From assembly GCA_012519055.1 (NCBI GenBank), contig JAAYQU010000013.1, forward strand, positions 1-64,000: a DNA stretch of 64,000 nucleotides. The letters are read 5' to 3'. The notes below the pieces were generated by a model that made no database searches, had not been told where the DNA came from, and saw only the letters and a list, made by a program, of their open reading frames with translations. Positions 15,724 to 24,116 of this stretch are shown piece by piece (within the stretch, counting starts at the first letter, position 1; each line of letters starts with the position of its first letter). The position numbers and the translations under genes are program-made. The DNA is from Bacteroidales bacterium (GTDB taxonomy: Bacteria; Bacteroidota; Bacteroidia; Bacteroidales; Salinivirgaceae).

Positions 15724-16631
15724 TGTTTAGAAAAATGGCTATTTACTCTATAAAAGATCTCGAGCAGCTAACTGGCATAAAAGCCCACACCATAAGGATG
15801 TGGGAAAAGCGATATAACGTTGTTACTCCTGAACGCACCGACACAAATATTCGCCACTACAACGAGGAGCAACTGAAACGTCTGTTAAACATATCGTTGC
15901 TCAACAAAAATGGACAAAAGATTTCAAAATTAGCAACGCTTTCTGATTCGGAACTGTGCAAAGAAGTGAATAAACTTAATGCAGAATGTGGCGATAAGTC
16001 ACTGCAAATAAACCAGTTAGTAAAAGCAATGATAAACTTGGACGAAGCTGAGTTTAACCATACTTTAAATAAACTTATCGTAAAAAATGGTTTCGAGGAG
16101 ACTATTATAGAAGTTGTTTGTCCGTTTTTACAGCAGTTAGGGGTGTTGTGGCAAACAGGCACCATAAGTCCTTTGTGTAAATATTTTGTTTCCACAATTT
16201 TAAAACAGAAAATCTATGCTGCTTACGATAAAATTTTGGTATCGCCCAACGAAAATGCACAAACAATAGTTTTTGCTTTAAACGAAAAAGAGTACCACGA
16301 ACTGTCGTTATTAATTGGCAACTATATCGCTAAACGCTTAGGATACAATACTGTATATGTTGGACAGGCTGTCCCATACTCTAATCTGTGCGAAATTATT
16401 GAACGGACAAAATGTGATTTTTTTGTCACTAACTTTATATCTCAACAGGATAAAAAACATACTGGGAACTACCTAAAAAGGCTCTCCTCCGATTTTCCAA
16501 ACCTAAAGATATTGGCAAGTGGCTGTGACATACAAACAACAGACAACAATTTACCAAAAAATGTTATACAAATTCACGACTCAATTATGCTAAAAAAGAG
16601 ATTGAAAGAATTTAAAATTACGCCTTATTAG
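15723..16631 (+). CDS. MerR-family regulator with cobalamin-binding domain (CarH/LitR-like)
   Basis: Probable DNA-binding regulator. An N-terminal MerR winged helix (YSIKDLEQLTGIKAHTIRMWEKRYNVVTPERTD) is followed by a helical B12-binding cap and a Rossmann B12-binding domain. In CarH the adenosylcobalamin pocket uses a Trp-x9-Glu-His cap motif and a Glu-x-His base ligand. Here the Trp survives (VLWQTG) but the Glu-His is replaced by Lys-Tyr, while the lower-ligand motif is retained as EYHELS. So cobalamin may bind differently or not act as a light switch. Start options are TTG 15720, ATG 15723 and ATG 15735; the last (MAIYSIKDL) is also plausible. No carotenoid or photolyase target gene is visible, but a B12 uptake locus lies 3 kb away. 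Confidence 0.85.
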   Translation: MFRKMAIYSIKDLEQLTGIKAHTIRMWEKRYNVVTPERTDTNIRHYNEEQLKRLLNISLLNKNGQKISKLATLSDSELCKEVNKLNAECGDKSLQINQLVKAMINLDEAEFNHTLNKLIVKNGFEETIIEVVCPFLQQLGVLWQTGTISPLCKYFVSTILKQKIYAAYDKILVSPNENAQTIVFALNEKEYHELSLLIGNYIAKRLGYNTVYVGQAVPYSNLCEIIERTKCDFFVTNFISQQDKKHTGNYLKRLSSDFPNLKILASGCDIQTTDNNLPKNVIQIHDSIMLKKRLKEFKITPY

Positions 16632-16661
16632 AATATTTCTCAACCACTACATTCTATAATA

Positions 16662-16697
16662 AAAAAATGCCGTTAGTTTTCACTAACGGCATTTTTT
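16662..16697. terminator. Bidirectional intrinsic terminator
   Basis: Stem ATGCCGTTAGT with loop TTTC and ACTAACGGCAT, flanked by A-run and T6. It separates the convergent MerR-type gene and gdhA. Confidence 0.92.
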
Positions 16698-16713
16698 GAA
16701 GTATAACTAAATA

Positions 16714-18054
16714 TTAAACAACACCTTGTTCAACCATTGCGCGAGCAACTTTCATAAAGCCAGCAATGTTAGCACCTTTTACGTAGTTTACATAACCACC
16801 TTTTTCTGTTCCGTGAGTAACACATGCTTCGTGAATGCTTTGCATAATTTCGTGAAGTCTGTCATCAACCTCTTTCTCGCTCCATGACAGGTGCATAGCA
16901 TTTTGAGTCATCTCTAGACCTGAAGTTGCAACTCCACCTGCGTTAACAGCTTTACCCGGTGCAAATAAAATTTTTGCTTTTTGGAATTCGTGAATTGCCT
17001 CTGGTGTACAACCCATGTTCGATACCTCTGCAACTAAAGTAACTCCGTTTTTGAGCAACTCTTTTGCATCATTACCATCTAACTCATTTTGGAATGCGCA
17101 AGGAAGAGCGATATCGCATTTCAAGCTCCATGCTTTTTTACCTGGAGTGAAAGTAACACCTTTAAATTTAGTTGCCATTGGTGCAACAACGTTGTTGTTC
17201 GATGCTCTTAGCTCCAACATATAGGCGTTCATTTCGTCTGTCATACCATCAGGAATGTGGCAAACGCCGTCTGGTCCAGATATACCGATAACTTTTGCGC
17301 CAAGTTCTTTTGCTTTTTGTGTAGCACCCCAAGCAACGTTTCCAAAGCCTGAGCAAACAACAGTTTTACCTTTTAAGCTTTTACCAGCTTTGCTCAACAT
17401 ATGCTCAACAAAATATAGAGCACCGTAACCTGTTGCTTCTGGACGAATTTTTGAACCTCCCCAGTTGATACCTTTACCTGTGAAAACTCCTACGTTATAT
17501 TCGCGAGCAAGTTTTGTGTACATACCATACATGTAACCAACTTCGCGTGCTCCAACGCCAACGTCTCCTGCAGGAACGTCAGTGTCTTTGCCTAAGCAAC
17601 GCCACAATTCCCACATGAAAGCTTGGCAAAAACGCATGATTTCGCCGTTTGATTTTCCAACAGGGTCAAAATCGGAACCACCTTTACCACCGCCCATAGG
17701 AAGCGTAGTCAAAGCATTTTTAAATGTTTGTTCGAAGCCCAAGAACTTCAACATTGAAAGGTTTACAGCCTTGTGAAATCTGATTCCACCTTTGTATGGT
17801 CCAATTGCACCGTTAAATTGAACTCTGTAACCCAAGTTTGTTTGAACTTTACCTTTATCGTCAACCCATGCAACGCGGAAAGTAAAGACTCTGTCGGGTT
17901 CAACAATACGTTCCAAAATGCCATTTGCAGCAAACTCAGGATGTTTTTCATAAACCTCTTGAACTGATTCTACTACTTCATGCACAGCTTGCAAATACTC
18001 CTTCTCACCTGGGTGTCTGGCTTCTAAGTCAGCCATAAATTTCTTTAGATCCAT
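16714..18054 (-). CDS. gdhA: Glutamate dehydrogenase, hexameric NAD(P)-dependent
   Basis: Reversible amination of 2-oxoglutarate to glutamate, the main ammonium-assimilating route in many Bacteroidales. The N-terminal substrate domain has PYKGGIRFH and the catalytic-lysine motif PMGGGKGGSDFDP (Lys124). The loop PAGDVGVGAREVGYMYG and the Rossmann domain VVCSGFGNVAWGATQKAKELGAKV follow. 446 residues fits the small-hexamer class, which is usually NADPH-specific; cofactor choice is inferred. Monocistronic, with a strong terminator downstream and about 500 bases upstream. Confidence 0.96.
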   Translation of the reverse strand: MDLKKFMADLEARHPGEKEYLQAVHEVVESVQEVYEKHPEFAANGILERIVEPDRVFTFRVAWVDDKGKVQTNLGYRVQFNGAIGPYKGGIRFHKAVNLSMLKFLGFEQTFKNALTTLPMGGGKGGSDFDPVGKSNGEIMRFCQAFMWELWRCLGKDTDVPAGDVGVGAREVGYMYGMYTKLAREYNVGVFTGKGINWGGSKIRPEATGYGALYFVEHMLSKAGKSLKGKTVVCSGFGNVAWGATQKAKELGAKVIGISGPDGVCHIPDGMTDEMNAYMLELRASNNNVVAPMATKFKGVTFTPGKKAWSLKCDIALPCAFQNELDGNDAKELLKNGVTLVAEVSNMGCTPEAIHEFQKAKILFAPGKAVNAGGVATSGLEMTQNAMHLSWSEKEVDDRLHEIMQSIHEACVTHGTEKGGYVNYVKGANIAGFMKVARAMVEQGVV

Positions 18055-18434
18055 AATATGTTTGTTTATAAGTTAATGGTTATTAAAAAAATATTAATTC
18101 TAATTGTTTTTCAATACAAAATAAAGTGATTATTCTCGATTTTACAACTAAATCGCTTGCAAAAAAGTAAATTACTGTGGCTTTATAAAACAGACTATAA
18201 GAAATATTTATTTTAATTTATTGCAACACATTGTTTCTATGATGATTTGTCAATATTTCCAATAAACATAATTTATAAAACTGCGTCCCAATTGCTTAAA
18301 TAACCAACTTTTTTAAAAACAGTCACGAATATACGAATTAAAGGTAAGAAAAGCAAACTATAATAAATATGAAGTTTTTTAGGACAACATCAACTAAAAC
18401 ACGTCGCGCTAACAACAGGAGAAATAACACATTA
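18055..18434. other. Gene-free region upstream of gdhA
   Basis: AT-rich leader and promoter region of gdhA. I see no exact TAnnTTTG box, no small ORF worth calling and no repeat. The neighbouring btuG terminator occupies 18435-18484. Confidence 0.5.
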
Positions 18435-18484
18435 CAAAAAAAACGAGAGCTGTCACAAAAGAGTAAATCTTTTTTTGAACAGCC
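18435..18484 (-). terminator. Terminator of btuB-btuG operon
   Basis: On the minus strand GGCTGTTC, an A-rich arm, a short loop, a complementary arm, then GACAGCTC and a T8 run (plus A8 at 18436-18443). Some mismatches, but the U-run is strong. Confidence 0.75.
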
Positions 18485-18557
18485 CCCGAAAAGCTTACCC
18501 AATTTTTGATGTCAGAACAGTAAAGGGTCTCTTTTTTAAAGTTTGTTTTAAAGCTTA

Positions 18558-19595
18558 TTAGTCGCGAAATAAAACATAAGTTGGTCCTATTCCTGCAGGA
18601 ATTGTATCTAAAGCCGTGCCTGTATTAGCATCAAAAACACACACTTTACCATCAGATGACCAGTCACCTGCATCAGTGGCGTATAGTTTACCTGATTTGT
18701 AGAAAAGTTTGTAAAAATATCCACTTACAAAATGCTCTGCTGGAGCTTGTGTGTCGTTAATGCTAGCTTTGTTAATGCCACCATTAAACAAATAATATAG
18801 GTTGTCTCCGTTTGAACAGAGAGAACTAGCCATGCCTGATTCAAAATCAATTTTAGACATAACCTCGTTTGTAGAGGGGTTAATTTTTGCCAAACCTGCA
18901 CCTGAAACTGACCAATCTGCATTATATTTTCCTTGCAAAAGCACCCATAAGTTATCGTTATTATCAACGGCAAAGCTACCTGGATTGTATCCAACATTTA
19001 TTGTTTCTACTTGACTGTTAGCAATATTAACAACTGATACTGTCGAGTCTACTTCATAACCTCCTGAATTTGCAACATACAGTTTGGTACCTATAAGTTG
19101 CATTCCTTCTGCTCCTCTACCAACAGAAATCCTTTCCAAAACTGCTCCATTTGATGGCGATAATACCAGGACCCCTTCATTACCCCAACTTGTTACATAG
19201 CATTTTCCTGCATTAAATTTTAAAAAACGTGGTTTAGCAACACCTTCAAAAACTGCAACGCTTTTAAAATTCATATCAACAACCTCTATTTTATCGCTAT
19301 TATTTACAACGATATAGTATTTGTTATCGTAAAATTCAATACTTTGCCCGACGTCTCCTAACGCACGACTGTTTACAGCACTAAAAATATCTTGCTGTGC
19401 CTGCTTAGTGCTTGGGTTATAATATGTAACCTCAGACGTACCGTGTTGAAACAGTCCTTCATTTAAGATAAAAATACCTTTTTCATAGTTGCCAATTTCC
19501 TCTTTTTTTTCTGGTTTACAAGAAACTGCAACAACTGCTAACAAAAATATTGTAGCAATTCTCGATAATGATGTTAATTTTTTTGTTGTTTTCAT
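18558..19595 (-). CDS. btuG: BtuG-like cobalamin-binding surface lipoprotein (beta-propeller)
   Basis: Predicted surface lipoprotein that captures vitamin B12 and passes it to the TonB receptor encoded just upstream. A lipoprotein signal ends with lipobox VVSC (Cys26). The mature protein begins GIFILNEGLFQHGTSEVTYYNP and continues as repeated propeller blades (DKIEVVDMNFK, VLVLSPSNGAVLERISVG, KLYVANSGGYEVDSTVSVVNI, NLWVLLQGKYNADW). This is the DUF5074/YncE-like pattern of Bacteroides BtuG, a seven-bladed propeller that caps BtuB. 345 residues fits. It starts 13 bases after btuB, and the pair sits under a cobalamin riboswitch. The propeller is clear; the B12 role rests on context. Confidence 0.85.
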   Translation of the reverse strand: MKTTKKLTSLSRIATIFLLAVVAVSCKPEKKEEIGNYEKGIFILNEGLFQHGTSEVTYYNPSTKQAQQDIFSAVNSRALGDVGQSIEFYDNKYYIVVNNSDKIEVVDMNFKSVAVFEGVAKPRFLKFNAGKCYVTSWGNEGVLVLSPSNGAVLERISVGRGAEGMQLIGTKLYVANSGGYEVDSTVSVVNIANSQVETINVGYNPGSFAVDNNDNLWVLLQGKYNADWSVSGAGLAKINPSTNEVMSKIDFESGMASSLCSNGDNLYYLFNGGINKASINDTQAPAEHFVSGYFYKLFYKSGKLYATDAGDWSSDGKVCVFDANTGTALDTIPAGIGPTYVLFRD

Positions 19596-19607
19596 TTTGT
19601 TTTAGTT

Positions 19608-21467
19608 TTAATGTTTATATCTGATTGTTAATGAAATTTCGAAAGTGCGAGGTGGCGTAGGATAATGTCTTATCACTTGATATTCTGAGTTATATAAGTT
19701 TCTAACCACACCAGATATTTTAAATTGATACCTTTTGTAATCAAATGATTTGCCGCAACTTAAATTAGCTACATTGAAACCATCAAGCCATTTTGTATTT
19801 TGTTTGTTGGTGTATCTGAATGATGTTAAGCTGTGATTATAGTTTAAATAATAACCCCGATAATCAACGTGTAACCCTATTGCCCCCTTGTGATTTGGGA
19901 CATATATCATTTCGTATCCATCGCTAAAGCTTTTAACCCAAGTGTAATGCAACTGTACTCCACAATTAAATTTTTCACTTTTCCAAAACAGATAATCTGT
20001 CTCTGCCTCTATTCCGAAGCTTACAACACTGTCCTGGTTTTCCGGCTTCCAAATAGAGCCGTATGGTAGCCATACAATCATATCACTAATGTCATTATGA
20101 AATGCCGTTAATTGAGCAAAGTAACGCGACTTTCCAACGTTGTTTGAATATTTTACTGAAACTTCTTTGTTTATGGCATCTTCGGGAACTAGATCTCGAT
20201 TCCCCCAGCCTGTCCAGTACAAATCATTAAAAGCTGGCAACCTATAACTCCTTGAAACAAAAGACGAAATAGTTATTTTTTCACTTGCCGAGAAATCAAC
20301 ACCAATTGCAGGAGTAAAAGGAATAAATTTATTATTAACAACCTCTTGTCTAACAATCAAAGCTGCCTCAAGCCGTTTCCATAGATATTTAGCAATACCG
20401 TACATGGAATATCTGTTTCTTTTAGGATTTTTTTGCAAATCGGTACTTGTCATCCATTCTAATGACTGATTTATAGTGGCTTTCCATTCAATTAATGTGT
20501 TATCTTGCCCAATAGAAATTTCGTTTAATTGATTGTTTGTGAAGTGGTTAGAAACTATATCGCCTGCATATTTCATATATCCATAAAGATATGCCGAACG
20601 AAAATCGATGGAAAGATTATTGTTACACCACTCCCAGTGTAGCACTGAACGTATGTTGTCATCATTTGTATAATGTCCCTTTGGTGGGATAAGCATTGTA
20701 CCCGCGTCTTCGGTGTGCTGCTTTGTAAACCATAAATGCAAGTTGATTGCACTTTTTTTGCCTAATAAAAGCTTTGAACTACTAAGCGCTGATAACTTTG
20801 AAAAGGCACCGTTCGTGTTTGTATCAACCGGACTACCAAATCTCGAAGTATTTATATAGGTAAAGTCATTTTCAGCGGTTGAGTTTGATAATAGTAATCT
20901 TGTAGCAAACCTTTTACTCGACTTTTCTATCGATAAATATTGCCCATACTGTTTTAACATCCCTGCCGTTAACGTCAGCTCGGCTTTTATTTCATCATCA
21001 AGGGACAAATGATTGTCTATAAACACTGTTCCACCAATACTTCCACTGCCAACCTGTGCACCTGTTCCGCCTTTTACAAGCATTATTTTGTCGGCAGATG
21101 CGATTGGTAACGAGGCAAAATTAAATTGTCCGGTCTGAATATTCTGTATATTAATACCATTCCACACTACCCCCGTATGTGATGCTCCTGCTCCTCTCAC
21201 TGAAACCGTCGAAATTCCCGACAATCCATAAGACCTTATGTTTACAGAGGTATTTTGCTCCAATGCTTCGCCCAAATTCAAAACATAGCTACTTTTGCCT
21301 TTTATTGCAGTGAGATTTTGTGACGATTGTCCCGGTACTTTTGCATAATTGACTTTTTCAACAACAACTATCTCATTTAACAATAGTGTGTCGATAAAAT
21401 CTTGCGCCTGTACAACTATTTGCGAAAAAGTTGCTACAAAAAATAAACAGTATTTAAAAAATCTCAC
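19608..21467 (-). CDS. btuB: TonB-dependent vitamin B12 receptor
   Basis: Outer-membrane 22-strand barrel for TonB-driven cobalamin uptake. The start is GTG; the in-frame stop shortly upstream leaves no ATG option. A signal peptide ends VVQA with Gln as first mature residue. The plug domain is visible (LNEIVVVEKVNYAKVPGQSSQNLTAIKG, SVNIRSYGLSGISTVSVRGAGASHTGVVWNGINIQN, GGTGAQVGSGSIGGTVFI), followed by the barrel with YRLPAFNDLYWTGWGNRDLVPEDA and a terminal aromatic strand. 619 residues matches BtuB-size receptors without the SusC-type extra domain. The cobalamin riboswitch upstream and BtuG-like gene downstream identify the substrate. Confidence 0.92.
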   Translation of the reverse strand: MRFFKYCLFFVATFSQIVVQAQDFIDTLLLNEIVVVEKVNYAKVPGQSSQNLTAIKGKSSYVLNLGEALEQNTSVNIRSYGLSGISTVSVRGAGASHTGVVWNGINIQNIQTGQFNFASLPIASADKIMLVKGGTGAQVGSGSIGGTVFIDNHLSLDDEIKAELTLTAGMLKQYGQYLSIEKSSKRFATRLLLSNSTAENDFTYINTSRFGSPVDTNTNGAFSKLSALSSSKLLLGKKSAINLHLWFTKQHTEDAGTMLIPPKGHYTNDDNIRSVLHWEWCNNNLSIDFRSAYLYGYMKYAGDIVSNHFTNNQLNEISIGQDNTLIEWKATINQSLEWMTSTDLQKNPKRNRYSMYGIAKYLWKRLEAALIVRQEVVNNKFIPFTPAIGVDFSASEKITISSFVSRSYRLPAFNDLYWTGWGNRDLVPEDAINKEVSVKYSNNVGKSRYFAQLTAFHNDISDMIVWLPYGSIWKPENQDSVVSFGIEAETDYLFWKSEKFNCGVQLHYTWVKSFSDGYEMIYVPNHKGAIGLHVDYRGYYLNYNHSLTSFRYTNKQNTKWLDGFNVANLSCGKSFDYKRYQFKISGVVRNLYNSEYQVIRHYPTPPRTFEISLTIRYKH

Positions 21468-21603
21468 TATTACAAATGGTTTAAAATTAAACTCTTAAAA
21501 CATTTGTAACCAACGAAATGCGTTTTGGGAAATTGTTTTTCTGTATTATGCAGAGACCTCTGACCCATTTTACGCTTTTATCCCGAAAGCTACAACTATG
21601 TTT

Positions 21604-21781
21604 TCAACAGGCAGGTCTTCTGACTTACTCTAATTTCGGATGCCTTCCCATTTCGTTAAAAAACAGTGGCGGAGAGTTTCCGAAATCTAAAAAAGAGCTT
21701 ACAGCAGCGGGAACTGTCCGGGATTTGCACCCGATTCCCTTTTAAGAGTGTTTTCCGAATAAGGAAAACGTCTCACCTGTA
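21604..21781 (-). ncRNA. Cobalamin riboswitch (AdoCbl aptamer) in btuB leader
   Basis: Read on the minus strand, the leader has ACAGGTGAG at the 5' end, the conserved GGGTGCAAATCCC (21732-21720), GCGGGAACTG core, the B12-box segment GCCACTG (21670-21664) and the closing GAAGACCTGCCTGT. The ACAGG near 21778 pairs with CCTGT near 21606 to close P1. About 137 bases then separate the aptamer from the btuB GTG and contain a CAGAG/CTCTG inverted repeat at 21551-21562 that may belong to the expression platform. B12 binding would be expected to reduce btuB-btuG expression. Confidence 0.95.
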
Positions 21782-21787
21782 GTCCGA

Positions 21788-21795
21788 CAAAGTTA
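21788..21795 (-). promoter_or_regulatory. btuB promoter -7 box
   Basis: TAACTTTG on the minus strand, exact TAnnTTTG match. Predicted start near 21781 coincides with the 5' end of the riboswitch aptamer. Confidence 0.6.
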
Positions 21796-21860
21796 ATATT
21801 TTTTTACAATAAGAACATTGTTTACGTAAAAATATTTGTATTTGTCAGTTGAATCTCCTA

Positions 21861-21892
21861 TTTGCAGAAATAAAACAAAATATATAAATTTG
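21861..21892 (+). promoter_or_regulatory. tRNA-Leu promoter, TTTG-N20-TAAATTTG
   Basis: TTTG at 21861-21864 and TAAATTTG at 21885-21892 with a 20-base spacer, a full Bacteroidota promoter. Predicted start near 21899, 16 bases before the mature tRNA. Confidence 0.75.
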
Positions 21893-21914
21893 CAGTCCTT
21901 AAAAACATGTCTAA

Positions 21915-21998
21915 GCCCAGATGGTGGAATTGGTAGACACGCTACTTTGAGGGGGTAGTGTCCGTAAGGATGTGCAAGTTCGAGTCTTGTTCTGGGCA
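21915..21998 (+). tRNA. tRNA-Leu(GAG)
   Basis: 84-base type II tRNA with a variable arm. Acceptor GCCCAGA (21915-21921) pairs with TCTGGGC (21991-21997), and the discriminator base is A. The anticodon stem CTACT/GGTAG encloses loop TTGAGGG, giving anticodon GAG for CUY leucine codons. The T-arm has GTTCGAGTC. CCA is not fully encoded. Confidence 0.95.
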
Positions 21999-22008
21999 CA
22001 AATATTGA

Positions 22009-22044
22009 AAACCTCTTGTGAAATCGTTGTTTCACAAGAGGTTT
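22009..22044 (+). terminator. tRNA-Leu terminator
   Basis: Perfect stem CCTCTTGTGAAA / TTTCACAAGAGG with loop TCGTTG, preceded by an A-run and followed by a T-rich stretch, directly after the tRNA. Confidence 0.85.
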
Positions 22045-22149
22045 ATTTATTTAACACCACAGATAAAACAGTCCTATAAAATAAAGTTTACATTGTGCAA
22101 ATATCTAAAAAGTAAGTAAATTGCAACCGAAACTCAAAAGTAAAGAAAC

Positions 22150-24102
22150 GTGCGATTTTTTGAAAATCTGAAATTGCAAAAATGGACGTTGGTCATAATA
22201 GTTGTATTGCTCAATTTCAATACGCTAAGAAACCAGTATGCACTTGATGATGCCATTGTAATTACAAAAAATCAACATGTAGAAAAGGGATTGAGTGGCA
22301 TTCCCGACATACTTAAAAACGATACTTTTCAAGGTTTTTTCGGTTCACAACAAGATTTGGTTGCAGGTGGAAGATACAGGCCACTATCACTTATTACATT
22401 TGCCATTGAATATCAGTTTTTTGGACTTAACCCAGTGGTTGGTCATTTTATCAATATTGTTATATATGCAATAATTGTCGTATTACTTCTGTTGGTGCTT
22501 CGTGAATTGATTCCAAACGCAAACAATCAATGGCTTAAGATTGCATGGCTTACAGCATTTCTGTTTGCAATACATCCAATCCACACGGAGGCGGTAGCAA
22601 ATATCAAAGGGCGAGATGAGCTTATGACACTGCTGTTTGCGCTGTTAGCGTGGCTATCAGTTTTCAAATGGATTAAAACCGATAAAACTAAACATCTGAT
22701 TTTAGCCTCTTTATATATCTTCTTAGGGAGCATGAGCAAAGAACATGCTGTAGCATTTGTATTCGTAATACCTTTCTCGCTTTGGTTTTTCAATCACGCC
22801 AAACTACGTAAATCAATAATCGCTGTAGTTCCTTTATTTATAGGTGCACTTGCTTTTGTTATCATAAGACAAAATGTTTTAGGCTCGTTCTCATTCGACC
22901 CAGGCGATGAGTTGATGAACAATCCTTTTGCTGACGCTTCTGTGGGTCAAAAATATGCAACAATACTATTTACATTTGTTTGGTATCTGAAACTGCTATT
23001 TATGCCGCATCCGCTGACATTCGACTATTATCCGTACCACGTCCGGTTGGTTGAACCAACATCACTAATTGCGATTTTATCGCTATTGATTTTTATAGTT
23101 ATGATTTTCATAGCTTTATATGGATTGAAGAGACGTTATTACGCTTCGTTTTGGATAATTTTCTTTCTTGCAACTTTCGTGTTAATGTCAAACCTACTAT
23201 TTACAGTAGGAACCTTTATGAACGAACGTTTTATGTTTATACCTTCCATTAGTTTTGCATTTGGATTGGCTTGGTTTTTGAGTTGGTTACTACAGAAAAA
23301 CAAAAAAATTGCAATATCAGGTTTGATATTAATTACTGCGCTCACATCATTTAAAGTATATTCTCGTAACAAAGTTTGGTACGACGATGCCACTCTATTC
23401 TCAACCGATGTGAAGACATCATCTAACTCAGCAAAAAGCAATACAACTATGGGGGGAATGCTTTTTGAAAAGGCTCAAAAAGAGAAAGATAAAGAAAAAC
23501 AGCACGATATTTTAGTTGAAGCCGATAAATATCTGAGCAAAGCATTAGAAATTCATCCTAACTACAACGATGCCAGACTTTTAAAAGGGAATGTGGTATT
23601 CCAACTGCAATCGCCCGATTCGGCTATGCGTTGGTATTTTGATATTTTTAAAAAGTCGCCAAGCCACGCGCACGCATGGAAAAATGCACTTATTGTAGTT
23701 GAAAGTATTTCTGATATTGACAGTAGAATTGACACGTACACTAAACTATATAGTATTGATTCTAGCCGATTTGAAATTACTTATAATTTGGGACTTCTAT
23801 ACTCTAAAAATAAGAGTGATTATACACAAGGAACCCTATTTTTAGAAAAGGCAGTAAAATCAAACCCCAATAATAAAAATGCTATACGCGATCTTGGGAT
23901 AACGTATGGAATGCAAGGCGATTATACAAAATCGGAAGCATTGCTTTCCGATGCGGTCAAACGTTTTCCTAATGATGGTCAACTATTTTATAATTTGGCT
24001 ATTACGCTCTATAATTTGAAAAAATACGAAGAGGCTCAAAAAGCTTTTAACAAAGCATCAGAATTGGATTCTTCAATAAAACCTGTTAAATTAGTGCAAT
24101 AA
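22150..24102 (+). CDS. TMTC-like multi-pass membrane protein with TPR repeats
   Basis: Resembles the TMTC / protein O-mannosyltransferase-like GT-C family. The N-terminal 400 residues are multi-pass membrane with the family loops NQYALDDAIVITKNQHVEKG, AGGRYRPLSLITFAIEYQFFGLNP, FAIHPIHTEAVANIKGRDELM and ERFMFIPSISFAFG. The C-terminal 210 residues are tetratricopeptide repeats (LSKALEIHPNYNDARLLKGNVVF, LEKAVKSNPNNKNAIRDLGITYG). The start is GTG at 22150; an in-frame TAA lies nine bases upstream and no ATG offers itself. It leads an operon with the kinase-RapZ fusion (14-base gap) and the murU-like gene. A lipid-linked sugar donor is expected for GT-C folds, but donor and acceptor are unknown. 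Confidence 0.8.
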   Translation: MRFFENLKLQKWTLVIIVVLLNFNTLRNQYALDDAIVITKNQHVEKGLSGIPDILKNDTFQGFFGSQQDLVAGGRYRPLSLITFAIEYQFFGLNPVVGHFINIVIYAIIVVLLLLVLRELIPNANNQWLKIAWLTAFLFAIHPIHTEAVANIKGRDELMTLLFALLAWLSVFKWIKTDKTKHLILASLYIFLGSMSKEHAVAFVFVIPFSLWFFNHAKLRKSIIAVVPLFIGALAFVIIRQNVLGSFSFDPGDELMNNPFADASVGQKYATILFTFVWYLKLLFMPHPLTFDYYPYHVRLVEPTSLIAILSLLIFIVMIFIALYGLKRRYYASFWIIFFLATFVLMSNLLFTVGTFMNERFMFIPSISFAFGLAWFLSWLLQKNKKIAISGLILITALTSFKVYSRNKVWYDDATLFSTDVKTSSNSAKSNTTMGGMLFEKAQKEKDKEKQHDILVEADKYLSKALEIHPNYNDARLLKGNVVFQLQSPDSAMRWYFDIFKKSPSHAHAWKNALIVVESISDIDSRIDTYTKLYSIDSSRFEITYNLGLLYSKNKSDYTQGTLFLEKAVKSNPNNKNAIRDLGITYGMQGDYTKSEALLSDAVKRFPNDGQLFYNLAITLYNLKKYEEAQKAFNKASELDSSIKPVKLVQ

Positions 24103-24116
24103 AAGTATTACAGATA

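Noticed and set aside
21518-21745. 75-codon plus-strand frame
   Set aside because: It is the antisense of the cobalamin riboswitch and its expression platform, without a signal, domain or promoter.
21793-22035. 80-codon minus-strand frame across tRNA-Leu (RTRLELAHPYGHYPLKV)
   Set aside because: This is the well-known spurious translation of the antisense strand of tRNA-Leu.
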